Positions 1 to 12,315 of a stretch of DNA of 64,000 nucleotides are shown here, piece after piece (position 1 is the stretch's first letter; each line of letters starts with the position of its first letter). The notes beneath the pieces were generated by a model. The model was not told where the DNA came from and did no database searches. It worked only from the letters and a program-made list of their open reading frames with translations. Source of the DNA: Mytilus edulis (taxonomy: Eukaryota; Mollusca; Bivalvia; Mytilida; Mytilidae); the NCBI RefSeq assembly GCF_963676685.1, contig NC_092348.1:17497531-17561530 (forward strand), read 5' to 3'. The position numbers were made by a program, and so were the translations under genes.

Positions 1-184
1 AGAAAATCAAATTCATCTGGAAACCCAATTTTTAAGTCAGAGTAATAGCTACCTACTGGTAACAATTTGCCTTTGGGTCGTTTGTCTTTATCTGCAATGC
101 AGCTTAAGATTGTTTTCAATACATTTTCAATTGCTAATTATTGTATCCTCTTAATTTCGGGATGTGCAGGTAGCGAAGCTTTAC

Positions 185-346
185 CAGTGGCGGATCCAGA
201 ACTTTCCCTAAAGGGGGGGGGCGCTGACTGACCTAAGGGGGGGCGCTCCAGTCATGCTTCAATGATTCCCTATATAATCAACCAAATTTTTCCCACGAAA
301 GGGGGGGGCCGGGCCCCCTAGCCCCCCCCCCTTGGATCCGCCTATG
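185..346. mobile_element. Short TIR element (MITE)
   Basis: The ends are inverted copies of a GGCGGATCCA-containing repeat (189-199 and 332-342). The interior is G-run and C-run rich and has no coding capacity. TTTAC flanks both sides (180-184 and 347-351), a likely 5-bp target duplication. Confidence 0.6.
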
Positions 347-819
347 TTTACAGTCTTCCTCAATTAAATGTGCTGAAAGTTCATCCATCTGACAATACCT
401 GTTAAAATAAAAGAGAAAGTGGAATTTCAGATATTTCAAATTTGAAGTGAAGTTTGAATAAAATATCATGAGAGTTTGAGGAAAAATGTCATCTGCCACT
501 ATACCACCTGTCTCAATTCATATTCAAAAGTACTTTTGGAGTTGGCTTCAATCATTACTTTCTATTTCCCATTTTAAGACATTTTCTTCTGCCTACTATA
601 AGCAACCTAATTAAGTAAATTCAAGTTTACAATTGACAATTTGTGTAAAACATATCTATTCCCAGATCCATAACTGCCAACTCTTTGCCGGGGATTTTCC
701 CAATGAAAAGCTCCAAAATGGAAATTTTGAAAGAGCAATTTTGTCCATAATGTTTAACAAAACAATTAATTGTATTATGGCTATAGGCTTTAAAAATACG
801 AAGAAGCCAAAAAACAACA
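347..819. other. Stretch with no recognised feature
   Basis: AT-rich sequence. Short open frames here show no family motif or splice structure. Confidence 0.4.
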
Positions 820-1130
820 TTAACATTGGAAAGGGTACCTCCCTGTGATAAAAGAGAGACGACAGATACCATAGGGACATTTAAACTCAGTAGTCGAAAA
901 AAAAACTGACAACTCCTTCTCAAAAAAAAGAAAAATACAAAAAGACTAGCAGCTGTATAAGAAACACAGCATAGAAAACTAAAGACCAAGCAACACGAAC
1001 CCCACAAGGGTAAGCTCAAGTGATCTGGAGTGGTTGGCATATCCTGATCCATATATGGCCTGTGGTGTTGCTCAAGTAATGACCAAACCTGGTGATAAGC
1101 TTTAATTGGGTAGGTTACATTCGGGAATAA
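820..1130. repeat. Dispersed repeat family D, copy 1
   Basis: This stretch is recognisably similar to 4,290-4,600 (shared runs around GAGACGACAGATACCA / GCGAAAGATACCAGAGG, CAACACGAACC and TGGCAT/GTGGCA near the end), and a shorter piece recurs in the other orientation at 63,060-63,175. Open frames inside it are products of the repeat and not genes. Confidence 0.6.
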
Positions 1131-1324
1131 GATATATTCTACCTTTTTATGAATACCACCTGTAGCAGGATTTGTTCTTAATAAGTTGGCAAATAAAGGC
1201 AATGAATCAACCATATCATCAACGCAGTGTTAATGGAAATTATTTAAGTTAATGATGTTACACCACATAGCACTACCCTCTGCGGAAACAGAAAAAGTCA
1301 ACTCTTCGGCTGTCCTGTGTCTGC

Positions 1325-1720
1325 CTCATTTTATACCTATACCTCGGACTTGACATGCACAGTAATCTCAGTACCAAAATCTATGACAAACGAGACGACT
1401 TAAATCTTGAAATCATGAATGTCACCCATCTGAGTAGCAATGCACTAACTTCCCCTGCAAATGGATTATATATTTCCCAACTTATTTAGTATCTAAGAGC
1501 TTACAGGATCTTACAGCTCCTACTCAGACTTTGTAAAACGTCACTAGTGTCTGAGCAGAATATTGATGAACCAGGGGTATGTCAAAGAGCGTCTCGTCTT
1601 TTTTCTGATAAAACTTCATCGGAAGGTATATACACCAACATGATCAAGACATTGTGGGTAAAATATTCCGTTTCAACTTCACAAATAATACACGATGGTC
1701 TTGACGTATAGATCCTGGGT
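1325..1720 (+). pseudogene. Degenerate Penelope-like RT fragment
   Basis: From 1,373 the + strand reads TKIYDKRDDL, matching the TIYDKRDDF segment of the reverse transcriptase at 15,332. It is followed by a frame-broken stretch resembling the thumb region (ISQLI-like, then SYSDFVKRH). Stops and frameshifts interrupt it throughout, so it is a dead fragment. Confidence 0.55.
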
Positions 1721-1854
1721 ACTGACAATGTGTATCATCTTGATAACGTGTTATAGTAATCTTTTATTTTTCTTTATGAATATTACTTTTTAGTTTGTTA
1801 TATTCATTTGACGTGGCTCTGTTCTTAAGTATCCCGCCATTGTTTTATCGGTCT

Positions 1855-2105
1855 TTGATAATATAATATAATGGCATCTTAAGCGACTGTCATACAAGTG
1901 AGAGGTTTAGCTAGCTATAAAATCGGGTTTAATCTACTATTCTCTACATATGAATATGCATATGCCAAGTCAGGTATATGACAACTGTTCTTTTGATGTG
2001 TTTGAACTTTTGATTTTGCCATTTGATTAGGGACTTTTCGTTTTTAATTTTCTTCAGAGTTCAGTATTTTTGTGATTTTACTATTTTACTTTTTCCACAT
2101 TCTTA
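1855..2105 (+). repeat. Dispersed repeat family B
   Basis: Shares runs such as GATTTTGCCATTTGAT and CAGAGTTCAGTATTTTT with 50,860-50,965. Reverse-complement copies lie at 3,385-3,630, 24,965-25,145, 50,040-50,285, 57,870-58,005 and 59,490-59,695. Confidence 0.65.
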
Positions 2106-2489
2106 AACATAAACCTTGTGACAGGTTTGTTAAAAGGGACCAAACAAAACCGTTAATAAAGATAAAATACAAACCCTGTAAATGTCTGCCTGTATTGCAT
2201 TTAATTTACTTCCTCTTTCAATTTCAATTTCAATTTCAATATAAAATATTGTCCGTCGTTTGTATCATTCGAAACCAGAAGCACGTAACGTTGTCAGTAT
2301 TTATCAAATATTTGTACGGATTTAAATGGGTTGATACATTTTAGTTATACTTAACATTTGAAGTCGTAAATATTCTTAATATTCGAAGTCGTAGTTAAAC
2401 TCAACCATATAAGAATTCAAGGTAAAATAAGAATGATATAAAACAAATCTGTTGAGCCCTATGACAACTCAGTTGAAGCTTGCATATAA

Positions 2490-2640
2490 AAGATGAATCA
2501 GCGGTATATCAAAGAACGTCTCGTCCTTTTCCTGAAAAAAGTTCATCGGAAGGTAAACCAAGACCTTGTGGATAAAATATTTCGTTTCAACTTCACAAAT
2601 AATACACGATGGTCTTGACGCATAGATCTAGATGCAGTCT
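2490..2640 (+). pseudogene. Second copy of a Penelope-like RT fragment
   Basis: Clearly similar to 1,565-1,715 (TCAAAGA(A/G)CGTCTCGTC, then the CACAAATAATACACGATGG run). It encodes a short KERLVLFLKK-type stretch and then stops. It probably derives from the same retroelement family as the fragment at 1,325. Confidence 0.5.
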
Positions 2641-3128
2641 TTTTTTTTCGACAATTTTATTATTTGCGGAATTTTCTTTCCCATAATTAGGTATCAACTG
2701 TCCCAGAATACGAAATTCTGCGCCAAATTAATTGTTTGCATATAGATTTATCAAATGATCTTAACCTGTTAGATATTTTAGTCTTTTAAAAATACTTGAT
2801 CATAGAACAAATAAATATGACAACTCATTTGAAGCATGCTTATAAAAGATCTTGAATTAGGATTGTGTATGTTGTCAAGTAACTGTTAGGGAAACTAATT
2901 AGGCAAAACAGATTTTTTTTATATCATTCCCTCAACAACAACAAAACAGAAAACATTATTTCAAACAAACAAAGAAAAAGAAAAAATTGCAAATAAAAAA
3001 AAAATATTATTTTACTTTGAATTCTAAAGGTTAAATTTAACGACGACTTCGAATATTAAGTATTAAGTACCCAGGTATTCTAGCATACAGAAAATTCGAT
3101 ATTTATAAGGTGGTGTTGTACAACAATA
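2641..3128. other. AT-rich stretch, no gene seen
   Basis: Low-complexity A/T sequence with no motif or splice structure that I recognise. Confidence 0.4.
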
Positions 3129-3640
3129 AACTCATCAAAGATAACAGGATTGAAATTCTATATTTGTGCCAGACGCGTGTGTCGTCTACAAAAGATACAT
3201 CAGTGACGTTGGAATCAAAAAGGCCACACAAGACTTAATGAAAGCGTGTATACAGATGAGCAGTACATTGCTGCTTTGATTGAAAGGAGGTTTTATCTAG
3301 GTATAACAAAAAAATAAAATAAAAATTTCAGAAAAATACAAGAGCTTGTAGAATTAACTTTAGTTGTAGATTTTGAGATTTTTTGCTGATCCAGGAATGC
3401 ATCAAAAGAAAAAATAACAAAATTACCGAACTCTTTGGAAAATTTAAAACGCAAACTTCTTTATCAAATATCAAAAGATAAAAATCAAAAGCTTAAACAC
3501 AACAAACGAATGGAAGACAACTGTCATAATCCTGTATTGCTACAGGCATGTCCTTGTATGGGAAACGGTGAAATAATCCCGTTTGTATAGCTGGATAAAC
3601 CTCTCATTTGTATGATAGTCGGATAGAATATGGATGTATA
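3129..3640 (-). repeat. Composite dispersed repeat A+B
   Basis: Module A (3,129-3,222, with GCCAGACGCG and CATCAGTGACG) is followed by module B (3,385-3,630). The same order occurs at 24,740-25,160 and 59,130-59,695, so A and B are probably parts of one element of about 0.5 kb. Confidence 0.6.
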
Positions 3641-3769
3641 AATAGCGAGGCACGCCAAAAAGATATTATCTAAAAGGGACTAAGCAATTTTATTTATTTC
3701 CATCTGATGAGTTAAGCCTTTTTCAACTGATTTTTATAGTTCGTTCTTATGTTGTACTGTTATACCACT

Positions 3770-3995
3770 ATCCCAGGTTAGGGGAGGGTTGGGATCCCGC
3801 TATAACATGTTTAACATCGCCGTTAGTTCTCTCATTTGAACTGTTTTACATTGTCATATCGGGGCCTTTTATAGCTGACTATGCGGTATGGGCTTTGCTC
3901 ATTGTTGAAGGCCGTACGGTGACCTATAGTTGTTAATATCTGTGTCATTTTGGTCTCTTGTGGATAGTTGTCTCATTGGCAATCATACCACAACT
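3770..3995 (+). repeat. Retroelement 3' tail-type repeat
   Basis: Contains ATAACATGTTTAACATCGCCG, cut here to the core AACATGTTTAAC, which matches the tail of the Penelope-like element at the Polinton insertion site. It ends in TCTCATTGGCAATCATACCA. It is a solitary tail, as left by a 5'-truncated insertion. Confidence 0.5.
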
Positions 3996-4289
3996 TTTTT
4001 TTAATAAGCAGTAAAGATTAAAAATACACAAAAAGAAATAAGAGACATTAGATGATCGTACATTAAAAGTCACTTGCTTTCATTACGATTTTGATTAAAT
4101 ATTTTTTCAAAACAAAGCTTTCAATTCTAAAAGTTAAAAATGAATTAAAATCCTATTTATATATCGGCGTGATCGTAGACTCAGATTGTTGCGCAAATGA
4201 TATCTTATGAAGTCTAAAAACCTAATGCTGAAGACAAAAGAAAAGACACAAAAAAAGACGCATATTTGGCGCAAACGAATTTCTATTTC

Positions 4290-4600
4290 AATAAAAAGGG
4301 GCGAAAGATACCAGAGGAACAATTGAACTCATAAATCGAAAATAAACTGACAACGTCATGGCTAAAAATGAAAAAAAAACCAACCAGACAAATAATAGTA
4401 CACAAGAAATAACATAGAACATAAGACTATGCAACACGAACCAACCAAAAACTGGGGGTGATCTCAGGTGCTCCGGAAGTGTAAGCAGATACTGCTCCAC
4501 ATGTGGCACTCGTCGTGTTGCTCATATTATTACAAACCCAGTACCCGGTAGTCTAATTCGGTAGGTCATATATACAAAAAGGGAAAGGGTCGTAGTTACG
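4290..4600. repeat. Dispersed repeat family D, copy 2
   Basis: Better preserved counterpart of 820-1,130. It contains GCGAAAGATACCAGAGGAAC near its start and CTCCACATGTGGCA near its end. No coding function is supported. Confidence 0.6.
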
Positions 4601-4770
4601 ACGTAAAAAACTTATCCGATACCATCTGTGAAACGGTTATTCAATAATGGTCAACCAACTCGTGATGGCGTCCGTAAAATTCACGAAGGGATGATTTCAA
4701 CTTCACCATTTGGAATCGTGGTTAACAATAATCATGTTAACTTGTCAAGCAAATATATATATATATATAT

Positions 4771-4940
4771 AAGCCCAGGTGGTCGTGTGGTCTAGCGGGA
4801 CGGCTACAGTGCTGGCGATTTGGTGTCACGATATCTCAGTAGCATGGGTTCGAATCCCGGCGAGGGAAGAACAAAAAATTTGCGAAAGCAAATTTACAGA
4901 TCTAACATTGTTGGGTTGATGTTTATACGAGTTGTATATA
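4771..4940 (+). mobile_element. tRNA-derived SINE
   Basis: The head has RNA polymerase III promoter boxes: A-box-like GTGGTCTAGCGGGA at about 4,787-4,800 and B box GGTTCGAATCC at 4,847-4,857. A non-tRNA body follows (CAAATTTACAGATCTAACAT and onward). The body continues past the CCA position without a tRNA acceptor stem closing, so this is a SINE and not a tRNA gene. An (AT)n run precedes it. A piece of the same body lies at 35,757-35,800. Confidence 0.65.
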
Positions 4941-5002
4941 TAGATGTATATATATACGGATAGATATCAAAGGACATGTCACAATCACCAATAAAGTAAG
5001 AA

Positions 5003-5478
5003 CATATATATCGTCGCTCAGCTGGGCTTCTAAAATGTCGTATATGACTTTTTTGGCTAAAAATGCTTTTTGACACCAATGGTCTGGGCGGGAGGAAATC
5101 TTTGGTATTACAAAATAGCATACAGCTAGACCAATTAAAATGTGTGAAATAAGACATATTACAAAATTGTCAATGTCAGTTGTTTGTAGAGTTTGCTTCC
5201 AAAATGTTGTATGAAAACTTGAAAATCGTTGTAGAATGGCTTTGGGGAAAAAAAATTGTACATTTCTTTATTTCTGTGAAAATAATTTAAGTTCTTGGAT
5301 AATCCAGGTGTGTCAAAGTTTTTATTTCACTGCTATTTACAAAAATGTTCAAGTTCACATACGACATTTTTTGGAAGCATGCATTTTGCCAAAATTTTTA
5401 AAGCCTGTTTGTGAGATTTTTTTTTTTTTTTTTAAATTTGTAATTTACAACATTTTAGAAGCCCAGCGACGATATTGT
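5003..5478. mobile_element. TIR element (MITE)
   Basis: The left end ATATCGTCGCT...GGGCTTCTAAAATGT (5,006-5,040) is the inverse of the right end ACATTTTAGAAGCCCAGCGACGATAT (5,451-5,476). A nested inverted pair (TTCCAAAATGTTGTATGA at about 5,198 and CATACGACATTTTTTGGAAG at about 5,357) lies inside. There is no transposase. Confidence 0.55.
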
Positions 5479-7554
5479 AAAACGGTACTTTGCTTTTGTG
5501 CAATTGGCATTTCATTTACACAAGAATGATACATTTCATTATCGCCAATAATAGAGGTAAAAAGTATAAATAATAGATCACTATTGAATATAAACATTTA
5601 TTGATACGATTCAATTATAGTGGTGATAAAATAATATAACAAATTCATCATAAATCACATTCATCAATAAACAAAAATGAAAACATCAAACACTTAATGC
5701 TGATAGTATGATGATCTAAATCGTGGTTGAATGTACAATTAAATGTTTCTACCAGTTTTCCTTATATGTCTGTTGTGATTTTTGTCTTCGAATTTTTTTT
5801 CCGGATGCATACAAACGATTTGTATCAGTTTTTCAATACATTAGAGATATGCTAAATGTGAAGTCCGAAAACTTTATCGTTTATCCAAATATTTCTTTCT
5901 GATATTGTTATTTGTTCAGATTACTTTCAAATAATAATTGAGCATCTTTCCATTACTTTGTTTTGAGAAGATGCTAGGCAAACTGTCATAGGCAAAAAGC
6001 GCAAATGTCTGGTTTATTTAGTTCAGATGTATCACAATTTAAAGCGCAAACGTTTATAGTGTTTGGAGCGCAAATGTCTATCGCGTAACAGGTAAAAAGG
6101 GGATCAGGAATAGATTTTTCATAAAATGAAGGTTTTCCAGGAAGACACCATATCAAGGATACTGAAACCCCCAACCTGACGAAATTTAAAACAATTTAAA
6201 CGAGTCAATCAACGGCCTGATGCAGCAAAAACAACTATAAACAAAAAACTTTGACAGACAGCAAAAGTGCGTTTTCCTATGTCAAACTTGATACAAAAAT
6301 GTATTGTGATATTATGCAGTTGTATGTGAAAAAAAACAGATAGACAATTTTCTTGTATGAATTCAATTATTATGGAAAATATTCAATGAACTCTGCTCGT
6401 ACAGTAGGATTGCTCACTAAGATGATCTAAGATGTGATCAGTTTACATTGGCATATCCAGCTGTTGACGACGAGGCCGAGTGCAAGTCTTCATAAGATCT
6501 AATCCTGTAAAATAAACCAGATGCTATCAGACATGGTCAAGTTCTCTGTAATGAAACTATGCAAACCCCGTAAAGGATAATTCTAGTTTATGTAAACAAT
6601 ATCTAGAAGCATAGCTATAATGTTACAGTAAACGTGGGCTATGTCACAGATTTTCAGAGCTTATGGATAGTATATATCAATCAAATGGAAATTAATGTAA
6701 CATGCTATAACATCTCAGTTTGAAGAAAAAAACTAGGAATTGGTCATGGGAGATTTATCATTTTAAGACAAAAATACGTTTTTCATGGATTTTATTTGCG
6801 TTTAAAGTTGGTGTATGAAATGGTTGTCAGGTGAAGATGTCTGTCTGGCATGGCTCATATGATCTGGCATCCTTTTCTTAGAACATTGATAATGTTGTAG
6901 TAAAATCTTCATATTGCAGACTTAATTTCAACATGTATTCAATGATAAATAAAACAGCGATACATTTGAGCGAATACACTCTTGTTCATGTTTGCCCCAG
7001 TGCTTTAACAAGTGAATCTTTACGATATCTTTGGTGTCTTTCGCGTAACGTTTTTACTCTATAACAACAAATGACGAAAATTACACAAGATATCAGAAAA
7101 ACGATGGTTACTTTTATGGTGACGGTCGGCAGCTGTGCTCCAGATAAGATTTCTTATATCAACGGTACATTAAGGTGAAGAAACACGCGATCAATGACAC
7201 TTGCAGTGCCCTTATTAATATTGTAAAGTATCGTGTCAAAAGTTTCGTGAAGCCAAGAAAAATGTCACAGGAACTATAGATATAAAGAACTGCCCGTGCT
7301 CTAGACGGCCCAAAACAAATAGAGATTTATTGTTTATTTTACTGGTCTTTTTTGTAAAGAAGTGACGTTTTCTGTCTTTACATTTTTTTATTGTCTCAAT
7401 TTTTTTTTTAATCTAGATGGTAAGACCCATTCCGTTCGTCAGAACCTTTGGTTATAGTCGGAATTTTACCCCGAAATATAAGATCCTTACTTGACTTTGA
7501 TTTACACTAAATTCAGTATCATTAAAACTTCAGTATATTCTGTATGAACTATAT
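5479..7554. other. Intergenic stretch, no gene seen
   Basis: AT-rich. A GCGCAAA(T/C)GT motif recurs at about 5,999, 6,043 and 6,071. I found no splice structure or protein family match. Confidence 0.4.
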
Positions 7555-7559
7555 TTCAA

Positions 7560-7660
7560 CCGGCGCAATGTATAGATTACCGACGCAGGGTATAGATAAC
7601 CCGCGCAGTGTATAGATTACCAGCGCAGTGTAAAGATTACCGGCGCTATGTAGCGATTAA
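7560..7660. repeat. Short tandem repeat, about 22-bp unit
   Basis: Five imperfect copies of a unit close to CGGCGCAGTGTATAGATTAC in a row, GC-richer than the flanks. Confidence 0.7.
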
Positions 7661-8540
7661 GAAACTTACTTTTCTTCCGGTTCTTCTTGTTTACTAACTG
7701 AAAAACAATAAAATCATGGATAAAGCTTAGCAACCAAGCGAAATATATAACTAAAAAACATGCTCAGCTTTGGTGTCTTTTGTAATATAAAAGGGGAACC
7801 TGCATCATAAGTCCATGCTCTACAGCTATATTCCTTTATCGTGCTTATTGAAACCTTGATTGTAATAAAATCAGGTATTTAAAACCAAATGAAAATTTTC
7901 ATATTTTGGACCATAGCCGAATATCGTAGTTCGTCTATGTTGGTTTCATTCTTTTTTGTCAAATCAAGAAAACATACACCTACCGTATTTAAAGTACAAT
8001 ATTGTTAGTGATACTGATAACATGGCGGTCGTGGTGATGCAGACGAAACCGATTATAAGCATGTCTATGAGTGAATACTTTAGGCTTTTCAATGAAGAAG
8101 ATGTTTCTATATCTGTGTCTACACCTGGTCTATTTATATTATCCAAACCAGTGAAATTATTGGCTGTCTCTACAATAAAAAATAATGGTTGTTAGGTTTC
8201 CCAATATACATTGTATATTTATAGAATATCCATAATCTTTCGGTGGGTATTAATTATCATATTAAATATATCATTTCGACACCAAACTGTTGTTGAAATT
8301 TGAAATTGTTGATCGCCCAAATCTGAAAATATCTTGATTTTCAAATTTACAATTATAGATAAATACCAAATACTAGTATATGCAACCCAAAACTAGTGTT
8401 TCTGTAAGTTTTGTTAGTAACACCATCAATAATAGCTACTCTTAACTGAGAACGTTTTCTCTAAACGTTAATGTACGAAATCGCAAATTTTTGTTATTTT
8501 TTTTTATTCTGAAAAGCATATTACTTTAGCAAGAGATGTC
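7661..8540. other. Intergenic stretch, no gene seen
   Basis: Contains one GTAACACCAT motif at 8,410-8,422 of the kind clustered at 21.1-22.3 kb. The 79-codon open frame at 7,956 has no recognisable domain. Confidence 0.35.
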
Positions 8541-9289
8541 TATATGTCGTGTACAAGTTGCGATTTTGTACAGGTTATAACATGTACAAAAATATTGTAC
8601 ATGTTATAACTTGTATAATGCAAAAATACAAGTTATAACATGTACAAAAGTACCTCATACATGTTATAACCTGTACAAAATATTGCTTAAAAATGGTTTT
8701 AACTTGTACAAAATTTAAAATAAAGTAAAATATACATTTAAATTCACCAATGCATAAAGAACAACAATAAATAGACCAGAAAGTGTCTTTTTCTGTAGAG
8801 GACAATGATCACAAAGTTTCAGAAATATATGTTTCATGACTTATGTTGGCAAAATGTGTTTTCATGTAATTGTATGTTTTATGCAGTCCATCATGGCTTA
8901 AATAAGTGTGAAACTATTTACTAAAAGCTTGCATTCCTCAATGACAATTACATTAGATACTAGTAACTAAATTCTTCCAAAAAATTTAAGAACGATTCCT
9001 AATAATTTTGGGAAATACTCCTCCCTCTCGATTTTATAGCGTGCAAACACTAAAACAATGTCTTATATGCTTACTCTGTAAAAGTAAGAGAGAGCTGAAA
9101 TAGTTTTCATTGGACCACGCTTCATTATCAATATCTTTGGATCTACTCTTCAACATTTTTGGCCTACAACATGACTTATGTAAATTTATACCTCAATTTT
9201 TGTTTATAAACTATAAGATCATTGCATGAGGCGAATGTCATTTTGATATGTTTTAAATATATATCCTCTACTTTGAAAGCATGTATTTG

Positions 9290-9370
9290 TGGCCTTTGGA
9301 TGTTGTCTGCTCCACGGGCAGGTTGTTTTTTTAGACACATACCCCATTTCAATTCTCAATTTTATTTGTA
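9290..9370 (+). repeat. Retroelement tail fragment
   Basis: ACACATACCCCATTTCAATT and the following bases match the end of the Penelope-like tail at 20,733-20,762. It lies inside the TIR element at 8,541-10,314, so it was captured or inserted there. Confidence 0.5.
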
Positions 9371-9474
9371 AACACATCTATCCTGACTATCCTCTTATGT
9401 CTTTTAGTATCTAGAATAAAAGTATTTTACTAATGCTTTCAAAGTGGACACTCACAATTATAATTCATCAAATA

Positions 9475-9548
9475 AAGATATGTCCATAGATAGTCATAAG
9501 AGATCATAAGACATGTCCTAAGATATATCTTATGACAGGTCTTAAGAA
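9475..9548. repeat. Small imperfect hairpin
   Basis: CATAAGACATGTCCTAAGAT pairs with the inverse-oriented ATCTTATGACAGGTCTTAAG just downstream. Confidence 0.5.
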
Positions 9549-10314
9549 TGCTTTGTAATACCGACCCCTGGACATTAACTGGGACAACATCCCTAATGCG
9601 CCTCAAAATGAGGAACTCAAAAGTCATGTGTAAAGAAAAAATCTCTGTGTAGTGATATTGGATATGTTTCTAATTTTTACAAATGACTGAACTTAACCAT
9701 TTGTGGTGATTAGGAAAGTAGAGGAATATAGAATAAATGTGTAAAAACTATGGAGCTATAAAATGTGTTCAAAGTATTAAATTTTCAAAGAACTTATTGT
9801 GTTAAAAAGTGGATATTTTAACACAAGGAGCCACATCACAAAAGGATGTTCGAGGTATGCTAATTTACGGAAAAAGTAATCTCACTTTGTACCCCGAAAA
9901 TTTAACCACATTTGTGAAAATGTTACAGCTAACTAAAGAGCTATCCAAGTTTACGATATGGACTGAGCTCCAGGAAAAAAACGTTACCATTACCGCCTAT
10001 GTAAAAACAATTAAAGATATTGACCCAACTGTATCAAAAAGGGACAAACACACTAACATGAAGGAATAATAAAAAGTTATGAAAATGTTATTGAGGTCAA
10101 TATCATCTGTTGCGATAATAGAAAACTATCCTTATTTTTTGATTTTGTACAAGTTAAAACCATTTTTAAGCAATATTTTGTACAGGTTATAACATGTATG
10201 GGGTACTTTTGTACATGTTATAACTTGTATTTTTGCATTATACAAGTTATAACATGTACAATATTTTTGTACATGTTATAACCTGTACAAAATCGCAACT
10301 TGTACACGACATAT

Positions 10315-11290
10315 ATATATATACAACTTCTGCTTTCAGGAACGATAACTGATTTATTAACATAGAATGTATTGTACAGTTTTGTAAATTGTTGGACAAG
10401 CGATGATATTTAAAAAAGTAAAATTGTCAATTTCATATGAATGTGGTGATAATTCAGAAAATCTTCGGAATTTGTGTCTTAATTCTTTTTCAACTTCAAA
10501 ATTTTAACGAATCTGAAACTTGGATAGCCGTACTGTTATGTACGCCTATAAGAATAAGAATAAGAATACTTTATTAATCCAATTATGAACCCATGCGGGT
10601 TTTAAATTTCATACAATGATTACAATGATTTTTGTTATAACAATGAAATAATAAAATGAAATACATCACAATAGAACACTGAACAGTTATTGCATGCACA
10701 TGGAAGAGAAAGTTATATGAGAGACAATCAACTTCTGTAAGGATTATTCTCCTTTAAACATATATGGTGTTTTGAGCTGCATAAAAATGAAATGCAGCCT
10801 CAACTGATTAGATATAAGGGTATTTTTCTCCCATGTACACACAGCAACCAATTACTAGATATTTATGTATATAATTATAATTTTTTTTTACAATTGCAAG
10901 AATATGATAAGCACCTTAGAGATTTGACTGCAGTTAATTAATGCATATATAAGCATTTACATATTAATAGATGAAATATGCATACACATAGATAGAGAAA
11001 TGTGTATTTAAATTTAATTTTTTTTTAATTTAAATATATATGGATAAACTAAAAGAGATTTAGCCATTTACAGAATTTGTGGATCTCAATTCAAAACTCT
11101 GGATAAGAAAAATACTTAACGTTTTAAGTGTATGTTTATCTTCAGTGGTCATTTGGTTAGAATTATTCAGCAGTTTATTACATTTAAAAATGTATTTTCC
11201 AATAATATAGTTCGTGTTGTTTTGCATGTATTTCGAGAGCTGAAAGAGGAATGCAATGATTTCCGTGTCTGATTTGTTATATTTATTACA
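10315..11290. other. AT-rich stretch with a LINE-type 3' tail
   Basis: At 10,546-10,610 the sequence (AATAAG)n followed by TACTTTATTAATCC looks, on the minus strand, like the simple-repeat tail of an L2/CR1-type LINE. No associated ORF is visible. The minus-strand open frame at 11,060-11,320 matches no family that I know. Confidence 0.4.
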
Positions 11291-11292
11291 GG

Positions 11293-11620
11293 AAGATACC
11301 AGAAACATGGTCATCAGCATACTTTTTTCCGATTTCTAAAGCTGAAGATCTATCTAATTGCTTGCTTTGTTGATTAAACAAAAACAAAAAACAATTACTA
11401 AAATATGATATATGTGGTAAATGTAATGCAATCATGAGAGATATATTATACAATAAAAGTGAATTATATATTATGTGCTTACTACAAATTTTTATTCTCA
11501 AATCGGAGTAAAACAAGGGGGTGTCTTAATTCGAAACTTTTTTTATAAATGATTTACCGTTCTTGGCATGTACTATGTCTGTTGTAGATGCATGTAGTAT
11601 TTCGACATCTTTTACTAAAC
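11293..11620 (+). pseudogene. Internally deleted LINE reverse transcriptase
   Basis: The + strand from 11,293 encodes KIPETWSSAYFFPISKAED, the early RT segment of LINEs. From about 11,496 it encodes IGVKQGGVL, the later GxxQGxxL RT segment. Only about 150 bp separate them, much less than in an intact RT, and stops lie between. It is therefore a dead remnant with an internal deletion. Confidence 0.5.
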
Positions 11621-12164
11621 CTAAAATATAAGACAATGAATTATATCTGACACAGCCATGATTCCATTGAAACTGAGTACCACGACCGTAACCAAGTAAG
11701 TCTATATGTAGTTGTGATCGGATTAAACCGGTGGTTTTTTTCAGTGTGAGCTCTAACGTTTGCGCTACAATGTTTCATGCTTTTCCCCCGCTTAATTGTC
11801 CTGCGTCCTTTTTCATTTCACGGAGACACTTGGGGTTAACTGATAAATTACCAAACTATCATGTATGAAACTTGGGTGCTTCACAGGGCACAATGGCACG
11901 CTTTTGTCAGACTTGATCAACTGAGTATCCCACAACCCACACCTCAATCACTCAACCAACTCAAACGTTAACAACATAAATGGCAAAAGATACCATAACA
12001 TCGACAAAAAAAAATGGATTGGATTCATGCCAAGGAGGTCCAGAAACGTGTTAACCGCACATTCTTTTTGTCACCGTAGATACCGACTTAAGCGTCACCG
12101 GAAATTTACCCAATTTATCGTATGTGACTGTTTTCTTCATATCTTTGTACAAAATCTTATTATT
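11621..12164. other. Intergenic stretch, no gene seen
   Basis: No conserved motif or repeat with a second copy in this window was noticed. Confidence 0.35.
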
Positions 12165-12315
12165 TTTGGTCCTCAATGCTCTTCAACTCCGTACTTTATT
12201 TTGCTATTTTAACCATTTTTGATTCGAGCGTCACTGATGAGTCTTTTGTAGATGAAACGCGCGTCTGGCGTAAATATGAAATTTTAATCCTGGTATCTAC
12301 GATGAGTTTTTTTTT
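12165..12315 (+). repeat. Dispersed repeat module A
   Basis: TCGAGCGTCACTGATGAGTC at 12,221 and AAACGCGCGTCTGGCGTAAA at 12,256. The recurring open frame [16 protein letters not shown] comes from the repeat and is not a gene. Confidence 0.65.

Larger units (their letters stand above)
8541..10314. mobile_element. Non-autonomous TIR transposon, 1.8 kb
   Basis: About 170 bp at the left (8,541-8,718) is repeated inverted at the right (10,137-10,314). The termini read TATATGTCGTGTACAAGTTG on the left and its inverse on the right. Each TIR is itself made of alternating inverted copies of a GTACATGTTATAACTTGTAC-like motif. The interior has no recognisable transposase. An 86-codon open frame at 9,809-10,069 is the only sizeable one and has no family I recognise. 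Confidence 0.75.

Noticed and set aside
627..1214. 195-codon minus-strand open frame
   Set aside because: It overlaps dispersed repeat D and encodes a low-complexity hydrophobic run (CCVSYTAASLFVFFFFLRR). There is no family pattern and no splice structure.
4787..4857. Possible tRNA gene
   Set aside because: A and B boxes are present but the acceptor stem does not close and the sequence runs on into a repeat body, so it was called a SINE.
7560..7660. CRISPR-like array
   Set aside because: Repeats are short, imperfect and directly adjacent without unique spacers, in a eukaryotic setting.
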